Origin: Hydrotaea diabolus
Taxonomy: Eukaryota; Arthropoda; Insecta; Diptera; Muscidae
Assembly (NCBI GenBank): GCA_963513945.1
Contig: OY740719.1
Coordinates: forward strand, 162,822,729 to 162,886,728
Direction: 5' to 3'
Length of the DNA stretch: 64,000 bases
A program made the position numbers and the translations under genes. Positions 24,204-35,277 of the stretch are shown here, one piece after another. Position 1 is the stretch's first letter, and each line of letters opens with the position of its first letter. Under the pieces are notes generated by a model that saw only the letters and a program-made list of their open reading frames with translations, was not told the DNA's origin and made no database searches.

Positions 24204-25035
24204 AAGGGTGATTTAACCACAATGCACGATATTAATTGTGAGGCACACCTTAACGTCAAGTGTTTTGCTCAACTTAATTTGATTTTTTTTTTGTTCCAAC
24301 GTTTGACAAATTCAACCATAAAAGTACACAATTGAGCAGCACGTTAAGATTATTGAAGTCTTTACGAAAATGAGTGCTCAAATCGAAGTGCATTTCCTGC
24401 ACTTCATTTTTTTTTTGGTCAGCATAATCGAGCAAATGTGTCCCCAATCCGGGGAATTGTGCGCAAATTTAAGCAAACCGGGTCTGTATGAAATGTGAAA
24501 ACACCTGTGCACACTCGCCCAGTTCGTTCTGCCATCGATCTGTCATCGGGCCGTACTTCTTTGAAAATGAGGTTAGACAAGCAGTTACCGTGAGTAGTGT
24601 TTGCTACCGCGAGACGATAACAGACTTCCTGTGGCCAGAAATTGCAGATAGGGACCTGGACGATATGAGATTAAAACAGTACGGTTCCACTTGCAACACA
24701 GCCAGCGAAACATTGTCTCTTTTGCGCGAGAAATTCAATGGCCGTGTTAAGAGCTTAAGGATGAGATAATTAGTTACAAAAACGACATTGAACCTTCATT
24801 ATATCTCAGAGTCATTGCATATATGAACCATTGGGTAGAGATATGCAACCGTGGCGAGCATTTGACCGATATTTTTCTTCACACTAAATTGTAATAGATA
24901 CTTCTATCAAAATAAAAAATATTAAGATAATTTTCTTTATATAGTGCGCTTTATATTTTGCCTTATGACCAATTTTGATATTTTAAAATGATATTTGATT
25001 TTATTGGCCAATCGTTTTTTAGTTGGACCACCCTT
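24204..25035 (+). mobile_element. DD41D deletion derivative with both terminal repeats (A4)
   Basis: The left end AAGGGTGATTTAACCAC and the inverted right end AAGGGTGGTCCAACT lie next to TA (24202-24203 and 25036-25037). An N-terminal HTH remnant with NVKTPVHTRPVRSA (about 24493-24534) is joined directly to SVIGPYFFENEV, DMRLKQYGSTCNTA and LLREKFNGRV. The region carrying the first catalytic Asp is therefore deleted. The same join occurs in the copy at 27675-29330. Confidence 0.8.
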
Positions 25036-25394
25036 TATGTTAAGTTTGAGCAAAATCTATTTTAATTTGTACTTTTTTTTAAACGGCTGATCCTGAAATC
25101 GGAAGGAATTTTTGCGTGGTGCTTATTCGAAAACATGTACCGATATGGACGTATTTACCAGGGTTGGTTTTTGGCGACTCATAACTTCTTATAGGAACTT
25201 AAGTAGACCCAATATGCAACGGTTCGTCAATATCAGTAGATATTTGCGACCTGCACTTTATTAACAACTAAAAAAACACATGGACGGACGTCGCACAATC
25301 GAATAAGATAGTGATTCTTAGTCAATTGGTTTAACATTCATGGGTTCTTTAATTTTTCTTTAGATCTTACAAACATCAGTATTAAGTTATAATA

Positions 25395-26273
25395 ATGGGT
25401 GATCCATCTAGAGGTATTTTTTTAGAACAAAAAAAAATATAAAAATTCAAATCAAGTGTGTAATCTTTATTGGTAATTTAAAAGAACATTTTATGTCATT
25501 AATTTTTTCAATATTATTTCCTTCGAATGTTGGCCGCAACTACGCCTCAGGGTTTCCATTCTGAGGGTCCAATTTTGGATGACTCGTTCGTGCATTTCGA
25601 CCGGTATGGCTGTAATGACACGCGTAACTGGTTTGTCAGCATAGAATTTGGACTTTACGTAACCCCAAAGAAAAATGTCTAAAGGTTTCCTGTCCAAAAC
25701 GTGAAATTATCTGCTTTTCAAAATGACCTCTCAATAGATCCACTGTTTGAGCAGCTGTATGGCAAGTGATGCCGTCCTGTTGAAACGAAGTGTCGTCAAT
25801 ATTACGGGCTTCAATTTCAGGTAGCATAAAGATCGATATCATTGCGCGATAGCGAGCACCATTCACATTTACGTTCCATCATCGTTTTTGAAAAAATCAT
25901 TTCCATCATCATTTTTGATAAAATATGCACCGATGATTCCACCAGCTTTCAAACCGCACCAAACCGTGGTTTTTCTGGGTATAATGGCACCTCTTGAACC
26001 TCTTCTTGTTGCTTTTCAGCCCAAATGCGACAATTTTGTTTATTGAATTTGCCGTTGAGCCAGAAATGAGCCTCATCACTGAAAAAAATTTTGGTCGAAA
26101 ACAGCGGATCTTCCCGTTTCTCACCGAACGCCCATTTCCATAATACAGTTGCCAACATTTGAAGGTTATTATTTTCCAAAAATAAATGCCATAAAATGTC
26201 ATTTCCAATTACCAATAAAGATTCCACACTTGAATTGAATTTTTATATTTTTTTGTTCTGAAAAAATACCTCT
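25395..26273 (-). mobile_element. DD41D derivative, GGTGATCCATCTAGAGG family (B1)
   Basis: The left end is ATGGGTGATCCATCTAGAGG next to TA. The right end keeps 'gaaaaaatacctct' but the last bases are replaced by TA-rich DNA. Minus-strand coding reads FFSDEAHFWLNGKFNKQNCR, NGARYRAMISIFMLPEIEAR, SFQQDGITCHTAAQTVDLLR and DIFLWGYVKSKFYADKPVT. The N-terminal HTH domain is absent, as in the two sister copies. There are frameshifts between the blocks. Confidence 0.8.
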
Positions 26274-26310
26274 ATATATATACCTCTGTACTAAGTACCA
26301 TAGTGTGGTG

Positions 26311-26362
26311 TAGGGTATTGAACAACCTTAGCAATAAGACTCTTAGGTTGTTCAATACCCTA
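26311..26362. repeat. 18-bp perfect hairpin
   Basis: TAGGGTATTGAACAACCT (26311-26328) is followed 16 nt later by its exact complement (26345-26362). 'aagactctta' in the loop and 'aagagtctta' just downstream form a second overlapping inverted pair. It sits in a calyptrate-type dispersed repeat (ends 'gggtattataac'). Confidence 0.8.
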
Positions 26363-28059
26363 AGAGTCTTAGCAGATGTACCCTTCACAGGGTATTATAA
26401 CCTAGTTCACAAGAGTGGAGGGACAATATACGCATGACTTCGATCACTTCATTACATAACATCCATATAAAGGTATATCCAGATTGAGGCGCTAAAGTCC
26501 AGTTGAAATTGGACCATATCGGTACTTCAATTCATACATCCCCTATGCAAATATCACAAATTTAGTATCGAGGAACCGCGCCTTTTGTATACCACAGCGT
26601 TGCGCTTCTGCAAGACTTGTTCTTACCCCATTTTGCTCTAATTTTTCTCCATGATTGACGATTTCTCTTGATCCATTGACCCACATATTTAGAAAATAAA
26701 TTACCATAGCATCCCCCTCTTTTATTCGCTCCACTTCCATCGCAAGTGCACATCGGTGACGTATGAGCAACAATTTGCTAATTAATATTACTCATACGTC
26801 GATGTGGCATTTCTCCCACTCGCATATTTAGGCCAACACCACCAGGCCCACAAAAAAGGCTTTTCGGAATTTATTGTAGCATCGTTATATACAAAGCATT
26901 TTTGCACGAAATAAAAAGTCATAAAAGTAAAGGTTATTGGCCCTTTTGTACAGGCGGCATTCGCCTAATAAATGACTGTGACGTTGTCATAAATACTAGA
27001 AACAAGTGAGACACACATTGGGTGGTAAAGAAAGTGGTATTTAATTAAGTAGCATAGCGATAAACTCAAGTTTGCTTAATGCTGCAACATATCAAAGTTC
27101 AATTATAACAAGATCTGGTCGATTAATTAATATCCTACTAAGTGTTAGACAAAGTACATAGAAGGTATTTCACCCAATATCCCATTAAGGAACAAGGAAG
27201 GGGAACTGCTCCTTAATCAGTCACTGACCTTGACCAACTGGTATATGTCGAGTTTTACATAAATTCCAGATTAAAGACATACGTAAAAGGCAAAAGGCAT
27301 TTCTCGAAGACTGCTTTGAGCAGTAGGGACCCGTTAGTATAACAATGATATCGTGTACAGCTAACCGATTTGAGAGACTTTTCTTTATGGGATTTCGAGG
27401 GAAGTACGAAATAACTATTTTTGATGGAATTAGATTTGATCGGTTCATGTTGTAATATTAAGCTCCGTCTCCATCTTAAAGGTTTCACAGCTCTAAAACT
27501 AAAAGGTGGTCCTTATGTCGCATATGAAGTGACTGTCGTATTAGTGTACATTAGGGTGGGACGATATAGCAATCGATATTGTGCCATCGATTTTTCGATA
27601 GCTTTTGGCACGATGAAAAAGTTCCACTATGACATTATTTTCGACTTTATTTTGTTAGGTTTTTTATTAGGTAATAAAAAATGTTTTTTTTCCCGCAAAG
27701 GTACTATAAAACAGCGCGTTGAGATTGTTAAAGCCTTTTACGACACTGGGCGTTGAAATCAAAAAGCATTTCACACTTTTTTTGGTCAGCTTAATCAGCC
27801 AAACCGGGTCTATAAGAAATGTGAAAACACCTGCGTAAAGTAGCCCAGTTTGTTCTGTCATCGGACCGTACTTATTCGAAAATAAGGTCGGCCAAGCAGT
27901 TGCCTTAAATGGTGTTCACTATGGCGAGATGATAACGGACTTCTTGTGGTCAGAAATTGAACCAGGGCGATATGTGGTTCCAAAAGGGTAGTGCCACACA
28001 GCCAACGAAACAATGGCTCCTTTGCGTGAGAAATTCTTTGGCTATGTTATATTACATCG

Positions 28060-29027
28060 CACAGTGGTCCAGGATCGATTTCCGTCGGTCAAAATTCTAT
28101 AACTTCTGTCTTGGTAAATCTTTTTGAGTTCTGTAAAAAGGGCTATTGTAGCGAAGGAGTCAAGGATTAACATTTTGAATCGGGTTCTTGGGTATATTTT
28201 TAAAAATTTGTCTGAAGTTTACTACTATTCATTTTTTCGATTTTAAAGAAAAGTATTTTTTTTCGTTTTAAGTTTTTTTCATATTTGCAAGTAATTGTTC
28301 ATAAAATTTGGAAAAAAAAATTTTTTTCAATATTAACGATATTTACTTTTTTTAGATCATGAAATTTTAAAAAGAGAGATTAGTTTTTCTACTTTGCCAA
28401 ACTGTACTCATACATTTGAAGAGCTATCGCACTACTTTTTTAAATATCAGGTGTGATTTCTTATCTTTAATATGGCGTCAAAATTTGTTTGTACCAAATA
28501 TACTTTGGCTGTAGTAACTATTTTTAAAATTATCGATTTTGAAAAATAATATGACTTTAGACCAACATAACTTTTTTCTGTAAAAGCCTTTAAAACATAC
28601 AGTCCTATTTTGGAAAGGCGATTTATAAACAATTTGTGTATTTTATGAACAATTACTTGAAATATGTAAAAAAAACTAAAAATGAAAAAAATTAATATTT
28701 TCTGCATTGAACAGTGATTAACGGGCTCAATACCTCTTGCCTCTATATTTAAATAGAAGACGAGCTTTCAACAAAATGGCAAAGGGACATTGATTTTCGT
28801 GGCTGCACTCTGCTTTTTATCATTTTTTTTAAAATCGGAAAATACGAAAAGTAGGCAACTTCAGTCTTATTTCTAAAATATACCCAAAAGCCCGATTTTA
28901 AATGATAATAGCTTAAAATAATTCTTGAATCCTTGGCTACAATAGCCCTTTTTACAGAACTCAAAAATATTACCTAAACCCAAACTTCTGAATTTTGGCT
29001 GATGTATATCGACCCTGGACCACTGTG
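28060..29027. mobile_element. CACAGTGGTCC-family non-autonomous element, copy 2
   Basis: The left end is CACAGTGGTCCAGGATCGAT and the inverted right end CACAGTGGTCCAGGGTCGAT. The length is 968 bp and CG flanks both ends. It interrupts the DD41D reading frame between GYV and RKEVYWPP. It contains repeat S at 28704-28819. No coding was recognised. Confidence 0.85.
28704..28819. repeat. Repeat S, copy 2
   Basis: It aligns from gcattgaacagtgattaa to tcgtggctgcactctgctt with the copies at 22957 and 58017. It is inserted in, or captured by, the CACAGTGGTCC element; the 7.6-kb copy lacks it. Confidence 0.7.
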
Positions 29028-29655
29028 CGTCGTAAAGAAGTTTATTGGCCACCACGATCATGTGATTTGACCGCGTTGGACTTCTTTCTTTGGGAATATT
29101 TTAAAGAAAAAGTGTACGGCAAAAAATTCAAGAACAATTCAAGGGGTAAAAGATAAGATAATTCAGCACATTCAGAAAATATGAACCATCGAATGAGGTA
29201 TGCAATCGAAGCCGTGGCAATCATTTGGCCGATATTTTGTTTCCCACATGATTGTCATAAACTCTTCTCTCATAATAAAAAATAAAAATATTAACAACAA
29301 GCTGACCCGGCAAACGTTGTTTTGCCTTCAAATTTTATTTTCACTGAAAGTCTGGATTTATAATATGTGATTTATATGGGAGGTACCACGCCCACTGGGC
29401 CGATTTCATGCAAACTACACATAAACCATCTACAGACCATCCCCAACGTACCCTAAAATTTAGTACCAATTGTCAGCCTTCTAGCTAAAATAAACAGTTT
29501 TGTCATGCCTCCTCCGCTTACAGTCCAAAATTTCGACTTTTCTTTTTTTCTAAACCTTCGCGTAGCAATTACAAAACCCCAGAAGGAATAACCAGTTTGT
29601 CACAGTCGTTTTCAACTTTTAAGCGATGTAACAAACCCCAATTCATTTATATATA

Positions 29656-30096
29656 TGTGCAGCGCATAGAGAAAGGGACCTAAGGGTAAAAAAATCAATA
29701 TCCATTTTTTTCTTTTTTTGATGTGGACAACATCTGAGCATCGAATGAGACCGATTCCATGCCCCAAAAGTGTCCGCTCCCAGAGATATGCGCGTTTTAT
29801 GAAAGTGAAGTCGACGATTCTAAGCGCGAATAGAAAGGGACCTAATCTTTAAAACGGCTCTCCTGAACAAAACTTTTCATCAACTTTTCACTTTTTTTGT
29901 TGATGTGGAAAACATCTGAGCATCGAATGAGACCGATCCCATACCCCAAAAGTGTTCCCTCCCAGAGATATGCGCGTTTTATGAAAGTGTAGTCGACGAT
30001 TCTAAGCGCAAATAGAAAGGGACCTAATCTTTAAAATGGCTCTCCTGAACAAAACTGGTTTTTAACCTTAGGTCCCTTTCTATTTTGCGCGTCACA
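29656..30096. mobile_element. GCGC-type MITE, copy 2, with an internal module duplication
   Basis: The left end is TGTGCAGCGCATAGAGAAAG and the right end ..TATTTTGCGCGTCACA, each next to TA. The central module ('gatgtgga-aacatctgagc' to 'gaaagggacctaatctttaa') occurs twice, at about 29720-29870 and 29898-30040. This copy is 441 bp instead of 220-260 bp. Confidence 0.85.
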
Positions 30097-30098
30097 TA

Positions 30099-31486
30099 TG
30101 GTGATCCATCTAGAGGTATTTTTGAAGAACAAAAAAATATAAAAATTCAAATCAAGTTTGGAATCTTTATTGGTAATTTGAATGGACATTTTATGGCATT
30201 TATTGAATTTTTGAATTTATTTTGAATATAATTTCCTTCAAATGTTGGCCGCAACTACGCCTCAGGTTTTCCATTCCAATTTTGGATGACTCGTTCGAGC
30301 ATTTCGACCGGTATGGCTTAAATGACACGCGTAATGTTGGCTTCCAAAACCTGAATCGTAGCTGGTTTGTCAGCATTGACTTTGGACGTTACGTAACTCC
30401 AAAGAAAAATGTCTAAAGGTGTGATATCACTCGATCTAGGCGGTCAACTCTCCTGTCCTAAACGTGAAATTAGCTGCTTTTTGAAATGACCTCTCAATAG
30501 ATTCATTGTATGAGCAGCTGTATGGCAAGTGGCAACGTCCTGTTGAAACCAAGTGTCGTGAAGATTACGGGCTTCAATTTCAGGTAGCATAAAGATCGAT
30601 ATCATGGCGCGATAGCGAGCACCATTCACGGTTACGTTCCGTCCATCATCATTTTTGAAAAAATATGCACCGACGATTCCACTATCTTATAAACCGCACC
30701 AAACCGTGGTTTTCTCTTCTTAGTAGGGTCATAAATACTGTTACACACGTTTTATGCTGTAAAATAAAAATTACTGAATGCTTTTGCACCAAATATTTCT
30801 GTGAATTCTTAATGACATGCGGTGTTCGAACAGAGCGTGGGCGGCCCGACCGGTGGCGGTCTTTTACACCTCCAGTCTCCTCAAACAGTTTTACGCATCG
30901 GTAGACGAACATGCGGCTAATCCCTAGTGGCCGGAGCGTTTTGAAAATATCGCTTTTTTTCATTTCACACCTGAAAAGCGCTATTACAGCGATACGGTTC
31001 TCATTATCTGACCACTCCATGATGAAAGTTGAAACAATTTTAAAATCCCGTTACAGACTAACCCTATTGAGGTAAGCTTTCAAAACCCATATGACATTAA
31101 CGGGGTATGTTCAGTTCTACTTTTGAAATGGGTGTGTTCAGTGTTGTAACAGTATTTATGTCCCTACTAAGTAGGTATAATGGCACCTCTTAAACCTCTT
31201 CTTGTTGCTCTGCAGCCCAAATCCGACAATTTTGTTTATTGACTTGGCCGTTGAGCCAGAAATGGGCCTCATCACTGAAAACAAATTTGGTCGAAAACAG
31301 CGGAGCTTCCCGTTTCTCACCGAACGCTTATTTCCATAATACAGTTGCCAACATTTGGGGGTAATTATTTTCAAAAATAAATGCCACAAAATGTCCTTTC
31401 AAATTAGCAATAAAGATTCCACACTTGATTTGAGTTTTTTTATTTGTTTTTTGTTCTGAAAATATACCTCTTGATGGATCACCCTT
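30099..31486 (-). mobile_element. DD41D derivative, GGTGATCCATCTAGAGG family (B2)
   Basis: The left end TGGTGATCCATCTAGAGG and the right end ..GATGGATCACCCTT lie next to TA on both sides. Minus-strand blocks: NGARYRAMISIFMLPEIEAR, TWFQQDVATCHTAAHTMNLL, and before the nested element KSINKIVGFGLQSNKKRFKR. The HTH domain is absent, as in B1. A 445-bp DD37D derivative is nested at 30723-31167. The whole element lies between two GCGC-type MITEs in inverted orientation. Confidence 0.85.
30723..31167 (-). mobile_element. DD37D (maT-like) deletion derivative keeping its HTH domain
   Basis: Inverted ends GTAGGGTCATAAATACTGTT and GTAGGGACATAAATACTGTT lie next to TA (30721-30722, 31168-31169). The minus-strand frame from ATG at 31020 reads MEWSDNENRIAVIALFRC, KKSDIFKTLRPLGISRMFVY, RCVKLFEETGGVKDRHRSGR and PRSVRTPHVI, an HTH plus linker, then jumps to the 3' end sequence shared with 36700-36780. 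The catalytic domain is deleted. Confidence 0.85.
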
Positions 31487-31490
31487 TATA

Positions 31491-31833
31491 TGTGACGCGC
31501 AAAATAGAAAGGGACCTAAGGTTAAAATCAGTTTTGTTCAGGAGAGCCATTTTAAAGATTAGGTCCCATTCTATTTGCGCTTAGCATCGTCGACTTCACA
31601 TTCATAAAACGCGCATATCTCTGGGAGGGAACACTTTTGGGGCATGGGATCGGTCTCATTCGATGCTCAGATGTTGTCCACATCAAAAAAAAGTGAAAAG
31701 TTGATGAAAAGTTTTGTTCAGGAGAGCCATTTTGGAATGGAATCGGTCTCATTCGATGCTCAGATGTTGTCCACATCAAAAAATGAAAATTGATTTTTTT
31801 ACCCTTAGGTCCCTTTCTCTATGCGCTGTAACA
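31491..31833. mobile_element. GCGC-type MITE, copy 3
   Basis: It starts TGTGACGCGCAAAATAGAAA and ends ..CTCTATGCGCTGTAACA, next to TA on both sides. It contains part of the module twice (the 'ctcattcgatgctcagatgt' block at about 31656 and 31749). It is inverted relative to copy 2. Confidence 0.85.
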
Positions 31834-31839
31834 TATAGT

Positions 31840-33085
31840 GTTATGTCGACCAAATATTCATTACGATTGATAACATTCGGTGATGACAACGGAAATTCTT
31901 CTGTAGTTTCAACTGATTTCCAAACTATGTTTTCTCTGTGTGCGAATAAATTATGCTTTTCATTTCTGGCTCTATTTTTCTTGAAAATTAAAGTGTACAA
32001 TTATGTATGCTACGACTATCCATTTTCTTCTGTTTGCCTATCCTTTTGACAACGAGCCTAAAATTATTTTTGTATTGCGGACTCTCCTCCTCGAAGGCGT
32101 CATCATAACCGAAACAGCCTAGCATAATGGAGAAGAAGCCTTATAACAAAGCCTTTTTTATTAAACAAAAAAGGGCAAAGTTCAAAGGAAATAAGAGGAC
32201 ACACAAAGAAATATGAATTTATTTATGAGTACAAGTGTCTACTTGTTGCCAAAAGGTCATATACAACGGATCAAATGAGTCCCTCTTCACTTTAGTTCAG
32301 CCCATCAAAAATAAAGGGGGCAATATGTTGTCTTGACTGTGGGCAAAACGTATCGACCGGAGCTCGGCGAGAGGCGGATGTAAAAAGTGGTGTTGGTAAT
32401 TCCAGGAAATTGGCATACACACATACTCGTCACACTAATAGGGGTACATGTGTTTTATGTATGTCTGTTTTTCCCTGACCGGCGTTGTCACCGCCACTAA
32501 CGCCGAAATGCGCAATACCATCATCTCGTATTCGCCTTTAATTGTTCAATTAATGATTTTGCGGATGGCGAGGGACGAGCGTGTAAGATGGAGAAAGAGA
32601 GAGAGAGAGAGAGGTGGCGTGGAAATTAGTGTGTATCGAAATCAATAAATTTTAGAAGAAATTCACTTTAATGCCGTACAGTCTATTACAAACGCCTTAT
32701 TGGACATTAAAGCTAAGTGCGGGATTAGGAGGCAAACACTTAACGATGAATTACGGAACGAATGCCAGGAATTAAGCAGCCCAGGCAAAAGAATTTATAA
32801 GTCGGCACGGCTGCCGCAGCTGCAAAAATAAATCGAATTTGTGCGTAGGCTGATGGAAGACGAAGGGTATGAATGTTGGCATTAAAGCCACTACCATTTA
32901 GGATATTGACTAAGAAGATAAAGTAGTGTGAAATTCTACAAAACTAGCCCAGTTGTTTGGTCACGATCTTTTAAGCTCGAAAACACACCTATTGGTTCTT
33001 AAATTTGGGGTATTCCTGGAATTGTTAAGAACGGATTAGTAGTTAAGTACTGAGTTGTGGTGTGAGGGTTAGTGTGCACGCCTAC
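31840..33085. other. Intergenic stretch without recognised gene
   Basis: It includes a GA microsatellite (32591-32613). A frame at 32448-32648 (MCFMYVCFSLTGVVTATNAE...) has no family resemblance I can name. Nothing else was supported. Confidence 0.4.
32591..32613. repeat. GA microsatellite
   Basis: A run of gagaaagagagagagagaga type. Confidence 0.9.
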
Positions 33086-33375
33086 TGACAACTGATTTGT
33101 TGACAGACAACTGATTTGTTGTCACAAACGAATTTTTTGCTAACCGAATGTTAGTGGTTGCATGTACTACTCATGTATTACATCATAACAATCGAATGTT
33201 GATTAGATACACGGCCATTTTCACTAGAGGGAACTGACAACATTGGTAGAAGATATAAAAAATCGTACACCCTAACTAATTTAGATAATTATTAGGACTG
33301 AATTTTTACATGTATTGAATGTTCTTACTGATTGCTAGTTATAAGTTCTCTTTGAATTTGGCTTCAAGTCCCAAT
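33085..33375. mobile_element. ATTCGGTTG-family MITE, copy
   Basis: Shared blocks in order: 'ctgatttgttgtcacaa', 'aaccgaatgttagtggttgc', 'caatcgaatgttgattagat', 'ttttcactagagggaactga', 'tttttacatgtattg', 'tagttataagttctctttga'. The limits are approximate and no target duplication was resolved. Confidence 0.55.
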
Positions 33376-33389
33376 CCACTATTTTAGTA

Positions 33390-33469
33390 CAGGGCGGGCC
33401 AAAAGTTACCATGGGGTTTAAAAATTTAATAACTTTTTCGTTTGCATAGTTTTTTTTCTCAGATTATAA
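33390..33469 (+). repeat. Solo terminal repeat of another Tc1/mariner-type element
   Basis: 'agggcgggccaaaagttacc' followed by 'atggggtttaaaaattt' resembles the ends of IS630-type insect elements and the left end at 39390 (agggcggctgatgaaagccg). No internal sequence follows, because the next element starts at 33470. Confidence 0.4.
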
Positions 33470-35277
33470 AGGGTGGTTAAATTGTAGGGGCCGATGTTGA
33501 TTTTTGCCACCATTCTGACCATTGGCGACGTTTGGAACGATCAAGAGGCTTTATAAGTAGTTCTTGTCTTTATGCACAATGTTCATCAACGACGAGCGTG
33601 AGAGGTGCAATTGTTGGGCACTACGACGAGTTGAGGTGGACGGCTCTTCAGCCACACTATCACGAACAGCAGCAATATTTTCTGTAGTACGAGTACAAGC
33701 TGTGCGAGCAAGCACTGGTATTTTCACATCTCCTACAGACACGGTTTGCTCAAATTTTGGCACGATTTTCCCGATTGTACGCACATTTGGACGATTAAAT
33801 TGACCGAAAAAATCATGAAGTGCACGATATGCATTTTGATTTGAACGCTTATTTTCATAATACCAGGGCTGCTATATAAATTTCTGGCCTTATAATGAAA
33901 ATGCGAATATCTATCATCAAAAATGGTTTTAATGTTTTTCAAAGTATTCTCCAGGATGATTTATAAACTTTTGCATGCGCTCAAACCAATTGTCGAAGCA
34001 CTTTTTTTTACTCCGATTGAGACACTTCCAAAACATGGTATTTAAACGCTTCAACGGCATCTTCTGGCGACGAAAATCGTTGACCACGCATTTTTTCTTA
34101 ATGGGCGGAAATTAAACCAAGTCACTGGGTGCCAAGTCAGAGGTGTACGGCGGATGAGTAATCAATTGATGTTTTGGCCGGTCAAAAAGTCGCTGGTTTG
34201 AGCCGATGTGTGAGAACTCGCATTGTCATGGTGCACAATGATTTGTCTTCTCTTGTTTGTTTTTCGAATTTCTCCGAAAACTTTGGGCTAACAAATTGTG
34301 GTGAACCACTTTGAATTGACCGTCCTACGTTGCTCAAGCGGAACAGTCGCCACATTACCAGTTTTGCCGAAGAAACAGGCTACCATTTGCTTCGAAGTGC
34401 TTCTTCCACGGACAACTTTCGTTGGATTTGGCTTGTCTTCGAAGAACCACACGGTCGATTGCTGTTTTGTTTCGGGCTCATACGCATAGATCCATGATTC
34501 GTCACCTATGACGATCGTATTTTGTCAAAATTCCTTTGCACCAATCGACACGAGCCTTTTTTGAGCGACTGTCAAATTATGCGAGATCCAACAAGAAAAA
34601 CCTTTTTTACGGCCAGGTGCTCATGCAATATCGAATGTATGGTGGTGGAAGACATGCCCAAGAATGTCCCTATCTCACGTTATGTCACATGACGATCTTG
34701 CATTATCAGTTCACGTACGGCATCAATGTTTTCTGGCACAACGGCCGTTTTAGGACGACCTTAGTCTTTGAGCGAGCGTCGGCCACAATTGAATTCATTA
34801 AACCAATTTTTCACAGTGTTATAGGATGGTGCTTCATCGCCATACAAAGATTTAAGTTCATCGATGCACTCTTGTCGTAATAATCCACGTCGAAAGTTGT
34901 GATAAATGATCGCACGAAAATGTTCTCGAGTTAATTCCATTTTTTTGCCAAATCGATTTTTTCAAGTCACTGTAAACAACACAAATGATGGTTGTACGTC
35001 AAAACGTTCTGAGTACGTTTATGCTAAAAAAAAATGTCACACTTTTCAATGGAAATGTCAGATGGCGCCAGACAACACTTAGTGTTGCCTAGGCCAGAAA
35101 TATATATAGCAATCCTCGTTAGCCTGAATAACTTTAACGCGTTGCTCGCTTGTGTATCTTTCCATGGTTCAAATTGAGCTAGTCTGAAATTGAGAAATAT
35201 CAAACGAAAGCAGAAAAAAACTTGACGTTTAGGTGTGGTTTACATTTAACGATGGCCCTTACAATTTAACCACCCTT
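33470..35277 (-). mobile_element. DD41D deletion derivative keeping only the HTH region, split by mariner (A6)
   Basis: The left end AAGGGTGGTTAAATTGTA and the inverted right end AAGGGTGGTTAAATTGTAAG lie next to TA. Without the nested mariner it is about 550 bp. The minus-strand frame starts at ATG 35163-35165 (MERYTSEQRVKVIQ). After the insertion it continues with KRSNQNAYRALHDFF and MRTIGKIVPKFEQTVSVGDV to LSRSSLMNIVHKD near 33555. The frame then runs directly into the end sequence, so the catalytic domain is absent. Confidence 0.85.
33863..35119 (-). mobile_element. Mariner (TGCTATATATATTTCTGGCC ends), full length, degenerate
   Basis: The left end ccagggctgctatataaatt and the inverted right end acgaggattgctatatatat lie next to TA (33861-33862, 35120-35121). 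Length is 1257 bp. Minus-strand blocks: ELTREHFRAIIYH, QECIDELKSLYGDEAPSYNT, KNWFNEFN, GRPKTAVVPENIDAV, then PNPTKVVRGRSTSKQMVACF, VATVPLEQRRTVNS, QIIVHHDNASSHTSAQTSDF and CFDNWFERMQKFINHPGEYF. Stops and frameshifts are scattered. The second catalytic Asp (HHDNASSHT) is visible. It is inserted in the DD41D derivative. Confidence 0.9.

Larger units (their letters stand above)
27675..29330 (+). mobile_element. DD41D deletion derivative (A5), split by a CACAGTGGTCC element
   Basis: The HTH remnant GTIKQRVEIVKAFYDTG (about 27700-27750) is followed by the same join as at 24.5 kb (NVKTPA... then VIGPYLFENKVGQAV). Then come EMITDFLW and LREKFFGYV. It is interrupted at 28060-29027. Coding resumes at 29028 with KEVYWPPRSCDLTALDFFLW. 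The outer ends are unclear. Confidence 0.7.

Noticed and set aside
30665..30904. Plus-strand frame over the DD37D derivative
   Set aside because: It is the shadow of the minus-strand HTH frame, which has clear family motifs.
31714..32049. 111-codon frame spanning the GCGC-type MITE 3' end
   Set aside because: It begins inside the MITE, which is non-coding in all other copies, and continues into AT-rich DNA without a recognisable domain.
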